DNA of 64,000 nt from Neopestalotiopsis rosae (GCA_023078685.1 JALGAS010000004.1:4402001-4466000); one strand, 5' to 3'. Positions 48,101-60,043 are shown, numbered from the stretch's first letter. Numbers and translations are program-made. Notes: generated by a model from the sequence alone, not told the origin.

Positions 48101-49893
48101 GGCTTCCCCCTGAACCTTGCGCCGTCGCACCCCATAGGTGCAAGGTACGGTACCACTCGAATTCACCCCTCCAACCAAGGCCCAGGAGGCCCAGTGCACC
48201 CAAAGATGGTACCTACCAGCCAGGCCAAAGCAGGGCCAGCTACCTAGCCTAGCCAAGTTGGTGGACCGTGGACCCCTCCAACCAACTTCCGTCCCGCATC
48301 CTTCAATCCACAGTGGCCAGCCCCTACCAGCCAACCAAGCCCGCCAGCCAGGCCACCAGCCATTCGTTCCACATCCATTTTTTGACCCATCTCATTGCTC
48401 GGACTGGCAACAACCCAGTCAGAAGTCCACATTCTTGTGCTTCCAACGAACTCCATAACGATTTGTCTCGCGACACTTCGTTATTGATTCAACCTCTTTT
48501 CTTGACGATCCCGTCTGATTGTTTCTTGCTCAGCTGCAATTTTCCGTTGTTCCAAGTATTCTTCAACTTTGGTACCATTGAAGCTTGTCCAAGATTTTCT
48601 CGAACTTCTGTAGGTACACTATCTCCTCCTGCCCTTCCTTCATTCTACCATCCGTCCCATCTGTCAAAAGTCCTCTGCGGGGCAATTCGCAATCAAGCCG
48701 ACACTGGCCCAGAGGTAGAGTGAGTACCTACCTAGCTTCCCTATTACCCCTCACGAAGATCATACAGGAACAGCGCAACAACTTGCATCTTCAGACGAGA
48801 AGATACTCTATTTGTCTCTTCTCTCTTCCTCTGACTGTGTGAGCATTGCCTGTTCCTCTACGATCTTCATCCGCCTCTATCTGGAATCCAGAAATCCGAT
48901 ACACCGGACGAAGACGTCTGAAGAGTGCTGTCGAAACTCAATTCGTAAGCTACTCGATAGAGCTTTTGCCTTTACCTGCGGGGTTCAAACTGCACCCAAC
49001 ATCGCCAGTATTCTGCTTGGTCAAACCTGGGCCGAACCCACTCGAGATGATCCGCGCCCAGGTTGCTCAACGGCTCTGAAGAAGAAAGAAGAGGCGATTC
49101 TGCAGGACCCCCAGTACACTCTCAGACAACCCAGCTAGAGAAGCCTCCGGCATACCAAGGTTTTCGTCATCCGAGCGGACTCGAGCCTGCAACACCCGCA
49201 TCACCATTCGCACAGACGTCGCCGCCAGGCGGATCACTGGCCATACGAGCCGGCTGCTCGCTGTCAGACATCTGAGGCAAGCGCGTGCTGTCAACTGATC
49301 GTCCCGGCGTTCGCCTGCAATATATCCTTCCCCTATCCTTCATATGCACAGCTCTCACTGCACTTTGGCATTGCTCGGTACCCTTTGTTCATCCGCTCGC
49401 TTAGGCATTACGGCTAATACTTGGGCTTGTTCCCAGATACAGACAGACCTGCAACAACCCGTCGACCGCTGAACTAGGTACACTCGGTCCCCTACAAAGG
49501 AACCACATCAAACCGACCATCTGCTGGCACCAAACTGGTCAAAGAGGGAATCTCTTGGTCGCTGGAGGGAATAAAGCCACGCGCGAATCTACCAAGAATC
49601 CTCTGTCGACTTCGGGCAGGCCCGACTGGAGGCTTTACATACACTTCAGACTATACCGGGTTTCGACGCCGACTTTCCTCATTGGCTCGTTCTTGAACGT
49701 ATACGACTATTCGTTGCCATCCTCTTGTCCTCGCAACGACGTACAATTGTACAAGCTATAAAAATCAATCTCTAATACAAAATAGAGCAAGTCGACATAT
49801 TGAGCTCTCGCATTCGATAATCTCGTGCGATCCATATAGACGATTTTCATTCGACATTTCCAGTCAGACTCTTTCTTGAAGCACGTATAGATC
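45128..49893. other. Long gene-poor region upstream of the MAP kinase gene
   Basis: 4.8 kb without a recognisable gene. The part nearest the kinase (48.1-49.9 kb) is rich in CT and CCA(A/G)CC motifs and contains several small frames. It looks like a promoter plus long leader. Frames of about 95-105 codons at 45.9, 46.8 and 47.3-47.7 kb have no supporting motif or consistent splice model. Confidence 0.4.
48160..48362 (+). repeat. CCAACC/CCAGCC-rich low-complexity tract
   Basis: About 200 bp with many dispersed CCAACCAA and CTACCAGCCA words. The 13-mer CCCCTCCAACCAA occurs twice (near 48167 and 48274). It lies 1.5-1.7 kb before the kinase ATG. Confidence 0.6.
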
Positions 49894-51120
<1,227 letters not shown>

Positions 51121-51616
51121 ATGGTCCATCGGCCTCGACCATGTCAAACCGAGTTGAAAGAAAAGGCAATGGAATCTTTTATTTTGAACCAATGGCATGT
51201 GTTACAAGTCAGCTTTCATGGTAGAAATGGTGAGCATGACGATTTGGCATAGCGAATAAGGCGCCGCGCAATGCAAAAGGGTTTGCAGCAGGCCTTGAAA
51301 GCAGTCAGTAGGGTTTTCGCGAACTGGGTCTTGGTTTCTGAAGACCTTGTATCGAAGGGGTAGAGAAATTTGGGAAACCAGTATGGGTACAAGCCATGTG
51401 AACAGCTCATGGCATAGGAAAGAGGAGAGCGCCTGGGGAACTCTTTGTTCGACGATACCCCGACTCTGTTTTGAGAGGGTTGGATGGATAGATGCAAGGA
51501 TGGATATGGCTCCCTTCTGTTTTCTATTTCCCCGACATGTCCAGGTGTTTTCCTACATAAACGTTCACGAGAAAATGAATGGAAATGTCTCTTTTATAGT
51601 AAAGTATTCAACAAAG

Positions 51617-51644
51617 ATGTGCGATTTGCACCTTTTACATGAAT
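51617..51644 (+). repeat. Companion element A, copy 1
   Basis: 28 nt beginning ATGTGCGATTTGCACCTTTT. It matches 53217-53244 at 25 of 28 positions, exactly 1600 bp apart. It lies 89 nt before repeat copy 1. Confidence 0.75.
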
Positions 51645-51705
51645 TAGTTGAGCTTGCTCGTACCTGATTGATTTAAGTACCAGCTGCAGATGCGACCTGA
51701 AGCGT

Positions 51706-51790
51706 ATTGCAGTCAGTGCCAATGATTAGCATGGCCAGCTCTGTGTAGCACGAAGTGATGGCCTTCGCGTGGATTAAAATTGCAGTGAAA
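51706..51790 (+). repeat. Diverged 80-nt element, copy 1
   Basis: The ends ATTGCAGT (51706-51713) and ATTGCAGT (51779-51786) can pair as 8 bp of RNA with two G-U wobbles. The core contains GCTCTGTGTAGCACGAAG, GTGATGGCCTT, and ends ATTGCAGTGAAA. Confidence 0.65.
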
Positions 51791-52357
51791 GTTGGTTGTA
51801 CCTTATTTCATCTGTTCTCTTCTCCTATAGGCCCTCGCAAGATTCATGAAATCATACTGGGCATTTCACTCAGTGTCATTGGCCGCCGTAACGCTTCCAC
51901 TTGATGTACTCAGGTTGGCACCACAGTGTTAGATTCCTGTCTACAACGAAAATATTTAAGACAAATGACCAGGTCACTAAGAACAAATATGTCTATTTGG
52001 TGCATATCTGAGTTAAAGGCAAACAACTTTTCATTATGAGTGATATAATGTATGTGCAGCTGCCCCAAGCCATCTGTGATGGCTAAAAATGCAGTGAAGA
52101 ACTTTTGTCCATAGGGATCCCAAGGGTCTCAGTACCTCATCATACTCTAAAGTCTTCCCTGTGCTCTTGAGATCCACACCCCGCACATAATGAGGGTCTA
52201 CCTCCTTCCAATTTACCATCTGGACGTGCTCGAGGAGACTTCATTGAAACTACTTGTGTTGCAAAAACTTCTGCCTAGGGATAGCATAAGCTTCTTGTGT
52301 TTTCCCTAGATCTGATGTTTGTTCAACTAAATACTATAGGTGGTACTCCAGCCGTAG

Positions 52358-52444
52358 ACTGCAGTGCGTGCATATAGATAATATGCCCAGCTCTGTATGT
52401 AACGGGAGTGATCGCTTTTGCGTGCGTTTAAATTGCAGTGCAAA
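52358..52444 (+). repeat. Diverged 80-nt element, copy 2
   Basis: The ends ACTGCAGT (52358-52365) and ATTGCAGT (52432-52439) pair as 8 bp with one G-U wobble. The core has GCTCTGTATGTAACGGGAG, GTGATCGCTTTTGCGTG, and ends ATTGCAGTGCAAA. Confidence 0.65.
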
Positions 52445-52832
52445 AGGACCGCAGAAGGATCGCGAAAGAAAGCATTTCCGGGCCCATGCAAAGTCGATCT
52501 ATGAGCGCGGGACAGGAAATGAAATGCCTGCAGCCTTGTACGCTCGACTTGTATGAGAACGAAGCAAACTACGCAGTGGGCATTTCCACTCTGACCTAGA
52601 TTAGATTATTCGTGCTCACTATGCGCCTGAGGTCTTGACCGATTGGGTAGGGTAGCTCGTAGAGCTTGATCTTCATGATCTGATCTATCGAGGTATCAGT
52701 AGAAGCGCATTGTCGTGTCAGCATGGAATGTATATATTGAGATCAAGTTGATGGTCAAAGATGATAACTACAATAAAAGATGTCCGAGCCAAGGACCGAG
52801 TCGGCTTTTACACATAAAATCGATTTCGAACC

Positions 52833-52882
52833 GAGTGTAACGCGAAATGACCCCCTTTGCGTGGGTTTGAATTGCAGTGAAA
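52833..52882 (+). repeat. Diverged 80-nt element, copy 3 (3' part)
   Basis: Only the 3' part is recognisable: GTGTAACGCGAAATGA, CCTTTGCGTGGGTTTGA, and ATTGCAGTGAAAA. The 5' arm is not found at the expected distance. Confidence 0.55.
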
Positions 52883-53216
52883 ACTATCACTGCTGTGCCT
52901 TTTTCGACTTCAGCATAGACACGATGGCAAGTGTGAGACTTTGAGCATCATAAACTTGTCATGGTAATGGCAGGGTCCGAATTTCATTAGCCTGGGAAGA
53001 GTATGTTGGGATAGATTCAAGTAGTACAAATTGATGACCACTGTAAAACCTCAAGGTGAGGACCAGTTTCGATGCCCAAAGTCCCCTTCCTCCAACTATC
53101 ATTCGTCTTGAATATGTGCCTCGGGAGACTCGATTACCAGGCTGTTTTCTATAAATGCACCACAAATTCTGAACCATCCTCTATTTTACCACTTCTCTGA
53201 AGCAGGACAAATTGAA

Positions 53217-53244
53217 ATGTGCAATTTGCACCTTTTATATCAAT
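53217..53244 (+). repeat. Companion element A, copy 2
   Basis: 28 nt beginning ATGTGCAATTTGCACCTTTT. It lies 92 nt before repeat copy 4. Together with copy 1 it shows that a longer module was duplicated. Confidence 0.75.
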
Positions 53245-53308
53245 CATCAAAGGTTGGCCTATATCCTGATACGTTGGCTGACTATTATAGATTGTAATTT
53301 AGTCGTAG

Positions 53309-53397
53309 ACTGCAATCGGTACAGATACATTGATGGCATGGATAGCTCTGTGTAGCACGAAATGATTGCCTTTGTATGGTCTAAGATTGCAGTGAAA
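53309..53397 (+). repeat. Diverged 80-nt element, copy 4
   Basis: The ends ACTGCAAT (53309-53316) and ATTGCAGT (53386-53393) are perfect reverse complements, giving an 8-bp stem. The core has GCTCTGTGTAGCACGAAATG, ATTGCCTTTGTATGG, and ends ATTGCAGTGAAAT. Confidence 0.65.
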
Positions 53398-53433
53398 TTA
53401 TGTCGTTCTTAACTCTCTTGCAGCCCATTGACG

Positions 53434-53526
53434 CAGACTGGTACTGTACCTATCAATACTATTACTGCCTAAATCCATGTGTAACCTGGAGTGATCGCCT
53501 CCGCCGGGCTTAAGATTGCAGTGAAA
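53434..53526 (+). repeat. Diverged 80-nt element, copy 5
   Basis: A degenerate 5' end (CAGACTGGTACTG), then CATGTGTAACCTGGAGTGAT, CGCCTCCGCCGGG and ATTGCAGTGAAAC. The 3' core is clear and the 5' arm is eroded. Confidence 0.55.
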
Positions 53527-54070
53527 CTGGTGAAAGACCTCATTTCTCCTCCCCGTCCCGAGGGCCCCAAAAAGTAATTTGCACCCACAGCCATAAAATT
53601 GTACGGTGGAGCTATTCAAAGATACCGCGTTCACACTCACCAGGGTATAGGGAGGTAGCTCTTTCAAAGGCCACAAAAATGAAGAGAATGAAAAGACACA
53701 TAATCTGGAGTTGCTTGTTTCAAATGAATTGGTATCTACCATCAGGAATATGACATGAAACCTGAGCTCCAAATCAACCTTTGTGCATCGAAGGACAAAT
53801 ATCACTACCCAAACATAGGGGGAAAAATGATTCAAGCCAGAGGACAAGCCAGTAAGGAAGCCAGAGGCTCTATATCAGATAAAAAAAAAAGAAAAAAGAA
53901 AAGAACTGAAATCACCAGCTCCTCGTAAGTACTGACGCAAATGCTTTTTCATTCTTTCAACCCCTACTTCCTGTGAAACTGCCATCAGATCCTAGAAACG
54001 TGCTCGAAAGAACTTGCATATAATTCTCTTCTCAATGATACGACCTCTTGTCCCAATCCATTCCCTAAAT

Positions 54071-54976
54071 CTACCATTTCTCCTGAGCGGGCCGCATGTC
54101 CAGCTCATCCACCCACAAGTCAGGAGGCATCCGACTTAGCCAAAGGTACGTCCTTCCCACGCTCTCGGCACTCATGGTCTTGCCAGCCCGAACATTCTCG
54201 TCCTGCTCAGCCGTCACGTCCTTGATGGGCCCATTAGCAATGGTGTGGACAACATGTATACCGTTGCGTGAGTGCTCCTTGCCCATAGCCTGCGCCACGG
54301 CGCGGACGGCGCTCCGACCCGCACCGTAGGCCCCGAACCCTTCATTAGTCCGCATCGCCCCGAGCGTCCCGGTAAAGATGACGGTGCCCTTTTTGGCCGG
54401 GTTGTCAGCACTCAGAGCGGTAGGTTGACCACCTCCCTCGCTCTGAGCGTAAAACAGCCTCAGCGTCTCCTGCCCAAACGCAAACGCTCCCGTGGCATAC
54501 TCGGCGACGCTCTTCTCGAAATCCGCGGGATCCGTCTCCAGGTACGGCGCCTTGAGGGCGTGCTTGACGTGGAAGACGGCCAGCTCGAGCTTCAACCCCT
54601 TGAAGGCTTCGTGCGAGGCGATCTCGCCAAACACGCGGCGCAGGTTGGCGGGCCGCGTGTCGCAGGGAAAGGCGTGCAGCGCGCCGCCGTTGGACGTCTG
54701 GCGCAGCGAGGCGCACAGGGCGTTCAGGTTGTCTGGGTTGCGCGCCAGGAGGGCCACGGCTAGGTTGCCCTGGGACGGGTCCGCGAGGACGCGGGCGATG
54801 CCGGCGCCTGATGTTGGGCCTAGGAGAAAATGGAAAGAACATATGTCAGTCATGGCCCAGAAGATAGACTTCTTATATATATATATATATATTTTTTTTT
54901 ATAAGTGATAGGTTATAGAGTATAGAAGTCGTCACTTACCAGCTCCGATGAGAATAGCAAAACCTTTGGGCGCCAT
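54071..54976 (-). CDS. Short-chain dehydrogenase/reductase family protein, atypical
   Basis: Two exons: 54976..54940 and 54819..54071. The intron is 120 nt and contains a TA/T microsatellite. The product is 261 aa. The N-terminus MAPKGFAILIGAGPTSGAGIARVLA gives a Gly-rich nucleotide-binding turn of a variant type (GAGPTSGAG instead of TGxxxGIG). The position of the catalytic YxxxK reads Y177-G-A-G-R181, so the lysine is replaced by arginine. The usual NNAG stretch reads FHVKHALK. The rest (VIFTGTLGAMR, IHVVHTIANGPIKD) fits the fold. Either this is a fungal subfamily using Arg in place of Lys, or it no longer acts as a normal reductase. The substrate is unknown. Confidence 0.85.
54878..54902 (+). 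repeat. TA dinucleotide plus T run inside the SDR intron
   Basis: An ATATATATATATATAT stretch followed by about ten T. It lies wholly within the 54820-54939 intron. Confidence 0.8.
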
Positions 54977-55575
54977 TGGGAAAGTACGGTTCACAGTCTT
55001 AACCAAGTAGTGAGCTATTTTACCATACAGAGTCGTCACTGAGGTGTACGAGTTGTGGTTTTATTAGGAACTCTCAGATGGCTCAAAAGTTGTCGCTTTT
55101 CGTCGCCCGGACATTGCGGGGATATGTTATGCATTCGTACATATGACGTCTTTCAAGTAAAGTACTAGTTGGAGCTTGATACTCAACTGAATAGCCCTGT
55201 CATACACATATCATAGTGGTACCTTGAATGTTGACGTACAAAGGTTTCGACAATTTTGATTCATACATGTAGTATTCAGGGGTGGCAAGCAGTATACTTC
55301 AGAATCTGGAGTAAAGATTTGATGGGAGTTTGTCATTCCTAGGAACCTGGTCTATGATCTTCTTTAAAACCCCCAATGATACATATCATTGGAGTGCTAC
55401 TAGAATAATCGATTATACAGATCTCAACTTACAAAAAAAGTCCTATCCGGAAGTAGATTGATTGCATGCCAGCCCTCGTGTCCTGGCATTTTGGCTTGCG
55501 ATTTGGGTATCATTCATTAAAAATCCATTCAAAGCATCAAACTGCCACCTCTTACCAAGACTCACACCAAGTCCA
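54977..55575. other. Intergenic region, SDR promoter and oxr1 3' end
   Basis: About 600 bp between two minus-strand genes. No gene or repeat is recognised. Confidence 0.4.
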
Positions 55576-56881
55576 TTATGACGTGGCACCAACGACCCAG
55601 AGTTCGACACCGACAATGTCAAACTTTTCCCCTTCGTCACTCAGAGGGTCGTTTTCAAAGGTTCCACACTTGGCACTCTGACCACGATTGAAGCCGTCGT
55701 CTAGCCAAAGCCCGTACCGAGCATCGTGACCTTCTCCACCTCCAAGAGCCAGAAACGAGCGTTCTGAGCTGATAAAGTAGAACTGGTCCCGATCCCTTGA
55801 CATCTCCCATGGATCTACAGGTCCCTCATCTGGCTTGCCTTGGCGCACGTCTGGGGGCACATAGGGAAAGTACTGGAACCGTATAGAGTGATCCTCCATT
55901 TGTGCGGCGTCCAGCTTATTGTTTGGTGGATTCAAAGGTTCTGGTGACAAGTGGTTGGAAGAGAATTCTGTCGAGGTGGGCGAATGGATAGTCGTGGATG
56001 TGCCAGTGAGCAGATCAGCACTTGGATCTGACGGCGGAGGTGGCAAGCTGACATGTACGGACGCTTTCCATAGAAAGCATTCTCCGTTTCCATAATAGCC
56101 TGATGCGATATGCGGAGCTTCTGTCAAGTAGGCACCAAATGTCTGCGCAGAACGTTGTGATTAGCTGAGTGTCAAAAAAGTGAATAAAATCTACCACCGC
56201 TCTCCTGGCGTAGTCAATGCAAAGTAAGCAGAGGCGGTATTCACTTACACCTCCGGCGCCGTCTCTCACCACCAGAATAAAGCCTACCCTCCGCCCTCGA
56301 AACTCGTCGCACAGTTTGTACAAAGTTGACAATGAGCTGCCATCTTGGTATAAGCTGTAGACCAGCTTCCACTCCTCGCAGATCCTCAAGCGCTCCGGGA
56401 AATTCATGCGTATCGCCTCGCCCACGCTCGTGCTCAGCAGCTGGGCCCCGCGGTCCGTGTCCTGGCGGTAGCCGGTCAAGACCAACGGCTCATAGTCGGG
56501 CATGACAAATGGGCTGGCCGATCGAGAGGGCCGCGGTGGCGTAAAGGGCGTGCTGATGCCGTCGCCATAGCTCGACGGGTGGTCGGTTGGGAACGTACGG
56601 CTGCTATGCATGCTACCGGCGCCGGCGCTCAGCTGCGAATTGGTCCGCGAGGGTCCAAACCTCCGCCCGAACCAGCCTGATATCATGGAGCTGATGCCAT
56701 ACTCTTCGTATTGTGGCTGTTGTTGGTCTTGCAGTTGCTGCTGCTGGACTTGAAAGGCGCTGCGCGGCGGGTTACCCGACGAGGTGGTGGATGTGCCGTT
56801 GGGGCTCGCGAAGGAGTCGAGTCCCGGAATGAGGACACCGGAATCGTGCGGCGAAGGAACCCGACTGCTCGCTCTGCTCAT
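55576..56881 (-). CDS. oxr1: TLDc-domain oxidation resistance protein (Oxr1-like)
   Basis: Two exons: 56881..56249 and 56142..55576. The intron is 106 nt (GTAAGT donor, GCAG acceptor). The product is 399 aa. Residues 1-130 are Ser/Pro/Gln-rich and disordered, with a short SSMISGWFGRRFG motif. The TLDc domain runs from about 130 to the end: AIRMNFPERLRICEEWKLVYSLYQDGSSLSTLYKLCDEF, RRVGFILVVRDGAGGTFGAYLTEAPH (across the intron), FLWKASV, FIS..RSFLALGGGEGHDARYGLWLDDGFNRGQSAKCGTFENDPLS. It ends with FDIVGVELWVVG. Oxr1 proteins protect against oxidative stress; in yeast Oxr1 also disassembles the V-ATPase. A linker of about 75 residues (HSPTSTEFSSNHLSPEPLNPP...) is inserted inside the domain, as in other filamentous fungi. 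Confidence 0.92.
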
Positions 56882-58262
56882 GATGTACGACTATGACAGG
56901 ATGTCTGTCGCGTGATGCGATGGGACAGTGGCAGGTAGGCGGGGGTATCTGCAGATCGGCCAGGCAGGCCAAGCTTCACTGGGTTGGTCTGGGGGAGGAA
57001 GTCTGAGCGAAGGACAGAGAATGAACGAGAGGCACCCAGTGCAATCGTGATTGGCAAAAGGTGAGAATGGTAATATTTCCACCGGGGTTGAGTAGGGATT
57101 TGATCAATGAAGAATCCGTCGGCCGACAACCAAATGGGCCAGTGCGTACATGAAGTAAGAGGACGACGACGTTTATCAGTGGTCTGACAGTACAGTAGTG
57201 TACTCTGCTGGCAGCAACGGCGACTTGGCCTTGTTAAAGTGCTTGCTGATCCTTGGTGGAGTCACGGAATTATGACGAAGGACTTGCAGGGCACCCGCGT
57301 AGCGAGGGGTACAATGCTGACCACGGGAATAAGCGCAGCTTGTCAGGTACACACCTTTTGACACCCTCTAACTAAAACCACGAATTAGGTTGCAATTGTA
57401 GCGCCAAGTATAAGTAGCGGCCGCTATCCGAACAAGGTCCCGGTACAGTTGCCTGACTGCTGGCTTCTTAAGGTTGTCTGCAGGGCTAATCAAGGCGTGT
57501 AATAAGGCAAGGTACCGGCAATCAAGGTCCAGGCCATTGGAGATTAGCTACGGAGAGGAAAAGAAATGCTCAAAAAGAGGACAACTTGCCTGATAAAAGT
57601 CTTGCTGGTTCTGCCTTTTGTAACTGTTTGCCTCTGATGCAGTCAATCTGCCTGTTGCTTGTGCCTTGGACCAGGTTTTAGATGCGAAGCCGGATGTGGT
57701 GAACAGCGGCGGACTTTGTGAATCATAGTCGGCGCTGACCATTGCATCGAATTAAGATTGCGGTTGGATATCTAGTGTATACAATTGAGTGAGTCTTGCG
57801 TCAATAAATGAATTGAATATTTACCACTCATTCCGGCTTTCGCGTAGAATTAACATGAAGAGATATATACATAATGTAATACATATTGGCTGTAAAAGAG
57901 CGTAGCACGCTCACTAACCCACTCAAAGTGTTGTCGCAATCGTTGAGAGCGCCAGACACTTGCACAAACAAAGACTAAACTCGCGACTTCCCCAGATCAA
58001 GGTGCTGTCAGAATGCTCCCCGGCTTCCCCCACACACTAACTTGCGGGCCGACTACACGATAACATAGTTTTGGCTTGCGTTGAGACTTGAAAGCTGCAT
58101 ATCAATTACCAAGATGCATTCTGTTCCGACCACGTCACCTCATCCGGCACAAAGGAGAAATAGCAGCAGGCAAGCGATCTTGCGATTCCCTAAACTCATC
58201 AGGACTTGAGTACATCCAGATATCAAGGGCGACTTCTTCTCGAAGGGATTTTCACAAGCAAT
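56882..58262. other. Intergenic region, oxr1 promoter to unrecognised gene
   Basis: 1.38 kb. It contains the oxr1 promoter, a tentative two-exon small gene at 57368-57742 on the minus strand (listed separately) and the promoter of the gene at 58263. Confidence 0.4.
57368..57742 (-). CDS. Tentative small protein, possible GC-AG intron
   Basis: The first exon 57742..57590 starts at an ATG with -3 G and +4 G (GCAATGG) and encodes 51 residues (MVSADYDSQSPPLFTTSGFAS...KRQNQQDFYQ). The unspliced frame ends after 64 residues at a TAG. A GC-AG splice (CAG|GCAAGT, acceptor CCGTAG|) would remove 42 nt and join in frame to a second open stretch, 57547..57368. That stretch reads LISNGLDLDCRYLALLHALISPADNLKKPAVRQLYRDLVRIAAATYTWRYNCNLIRGFS, for 110 aa in all. 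The second part has a protein-like, amphipathic composition. Against it: the intron would be very short and I see no branch-point motif. No family is recognised. Confidence 0.33.
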
Positions 58263-60043
58263 ATGAATCAAAAGTACGATCCAGACTCTGGCCTCGTCTT
58301 CGTCGAGGGACAGTTCTCGGCCAGACGTGTCGGCCGCAGTCTCGCTTCCATGTCCCAGGATTGGCATCGTAGATCTATCCAAAGCGAGTCTTGCAAGAAA
58401 CGCAAGAGGAGACGCAGCACGCCCTCACCCAATCATGTTCCCGTCAGATCCTTGTTCGCCATGTGTCGGTCCAAGCTGTGGGACAATATCGGAATGATTG
58501 AAGAAGACGCTTTTGAGCACGTACCTACGCGTATTCTATGGGATATCTGGTTCCATGGCCAGGCTACCCGAAAGTGAGTAGAGATAGGGTTGGGACACGA
58601 CAACTCGTTGGCTAGCCACTGATACGATTCATAGGCCCGTCCCCTTCCATGCTTGGAAGGCGTTTGTCAAGTATCTGTCCCACAAAGACGCTCGTCCGGA
58701 AAGCAGCACAGTCCCTGTTTCGTTCTGGCGACAAGTCCAGCATATCAAGAAGCCCGTTGCCCCCTTGACAGCCTATCTTACGCCCATGTCATCACCAAAG
58801 CTTGAATTTATCACCCATCTCACCCTGGCCGAAGGTGTTTCCTGCCCGGCGAGTCACCTCCTGTCCCTCGCGACCATGCAGAACCTTGGCGTCCTCGAAA
58901 TCATTCAGCCTCGAGATCCCCAGCTGGCAACGACTTTCCCACGAGTATCTGACAGTATCGTACGGGAATGGTCCTCAGGCGGGAGCAGCAGTCAGAACAC
59001 CATCCCCACCGTCACCATCGTGGCATTCCCGTCCTTGAGGGTCCTGAGAATATGGGGCGAGGACTTTGTTACGCACAAGTCCCTCCAGTACGTGACCAAG
59101 TTCCCCGCCCTAGCTATCTATGATGTGGCCGGCCACGAACACAACTGGCCGCGGCGAAACTCATTACATCCAGATTGGTCACGTCATGCCGGTCTCTTCC
59201 ACAAGATCCGGGACGAAAAGTTGCCCAAGAGCAGTTTCGCGCCGGACACGACAAGATTGCCCTCCGATCCCGGTCTCGACAGGATACGCGGAGCTCCAGC
59301 GTACCAGAAAATGATCATTGAGAGGATAAAACAGCTCACCATGACGGCCTCGTTGAGTGAACATGATAAGAGGCATTACAGAAGTGACTCGCTAAGTCAG
59401 TTTGCCGACATGTACAAGACAGTGGCTATCTACCGGGGTACCATGTCAGATCCAGATTCTGACATCACCTTTATTCCTGCTCAAGGAGTGCCCAAGGAAT
59501 TCGGGTTGATTGTAAAAGAGACGACTAAACATGATGTAAACCTCGCATCTATGACCAAGTACCCACGAGAGGAGACGGCGGTTCTGATGGGATTTGCGCT
59601 ATACTCACAGCTCGGGAAATTATGGGCAGATCGTGAGCTACGTACTAGAAAATCCGATCGGGTACGAGTAGAACAACTGGCCACGCTTGCTGGCCAGCTT
59701 GTCCTGTCTTCTCTGCCCTATGCACAGGTCCGCCTGGGCCGCGATTCTTATATCAAAGGTTACGACCTTGACCGCAGAGATAGGTAAGCAAGTGTCGTTT
59801 CCCCATCTGGGCTCGGGTGAGCTGCAGGCATTTCATGACTGGTAATAGCTACTAATGTCTACATTTCCTAGTGAACATTTTACTTTTTTTCGCCGGAATC
59901 CTTGGGAGAAACGGCAGCAACAGCCCGCAACAGAAACATCTGTTGAGAGTCACGATAAGTCACCAACCATGCGGGACCGTTCAAAAGACTATGATCATGA
60001 TCAACTGTGGATTGATGTCGCTGGGAAACGTGATTTGGTTTGA
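58263..60043 (+). CDS. Unrecognised protein, possibly LRR/F-box-like, 543 aa
   Basis: Three exons: 58263..58573, 58635..59783 and 59872..60043, all junctions in frame (GTGAGT and GTAAGC donors, TAG acceptors). I do not recognise a named domain. The N-terminal part has a basic patch (CKKRKRRR, about 43-50). It is followed by VRSLFAMCRSKLWDNIGMIEEDAFEHVPTRILWDIWFHGQATRKPVPFHAWKAFVKYL, which resembles the opening of fungal Leu-rich-repeat proteins in which a helix pair precedes irregular repeats. Leu-rich strands such as LEFITHLTLAEGVSCPASHLLSLATMQNLGVLEII and VAFPSLRVLRIWGEDFVTHKSLQYVTKFPALAIYDVAGH support this. The C-terminal exon is charged and likely disordered (HDKSPTMRDRSKDYDHDQ). Inferred: a conserved fungal protein. 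Function unknown. Confidence 0.8.

Larger units (their letters stand above)
51121..54070. other. Noncoding region with a diverged repeat family
   Basis: 2.95 kb without any convincing coding frame. It contains five diverged copies of an element of about 80 nt and two copies of a 28-nt companion element (listed separately). A cluster of short adenine-rich runs lies at 53880-53907. Confidence 0.6.

Noticed and set aside
51706..53526. tRNA or tRNA-derived SINE reading of the 80-nt repeats
   Set aside because: A weak A-box-like (TAGCTCTGTGTAG) and B-box-like (GGGTTTGAAT) resemblance exists in single copies, but the T stem does not pair and the boxes are not kept across copies.
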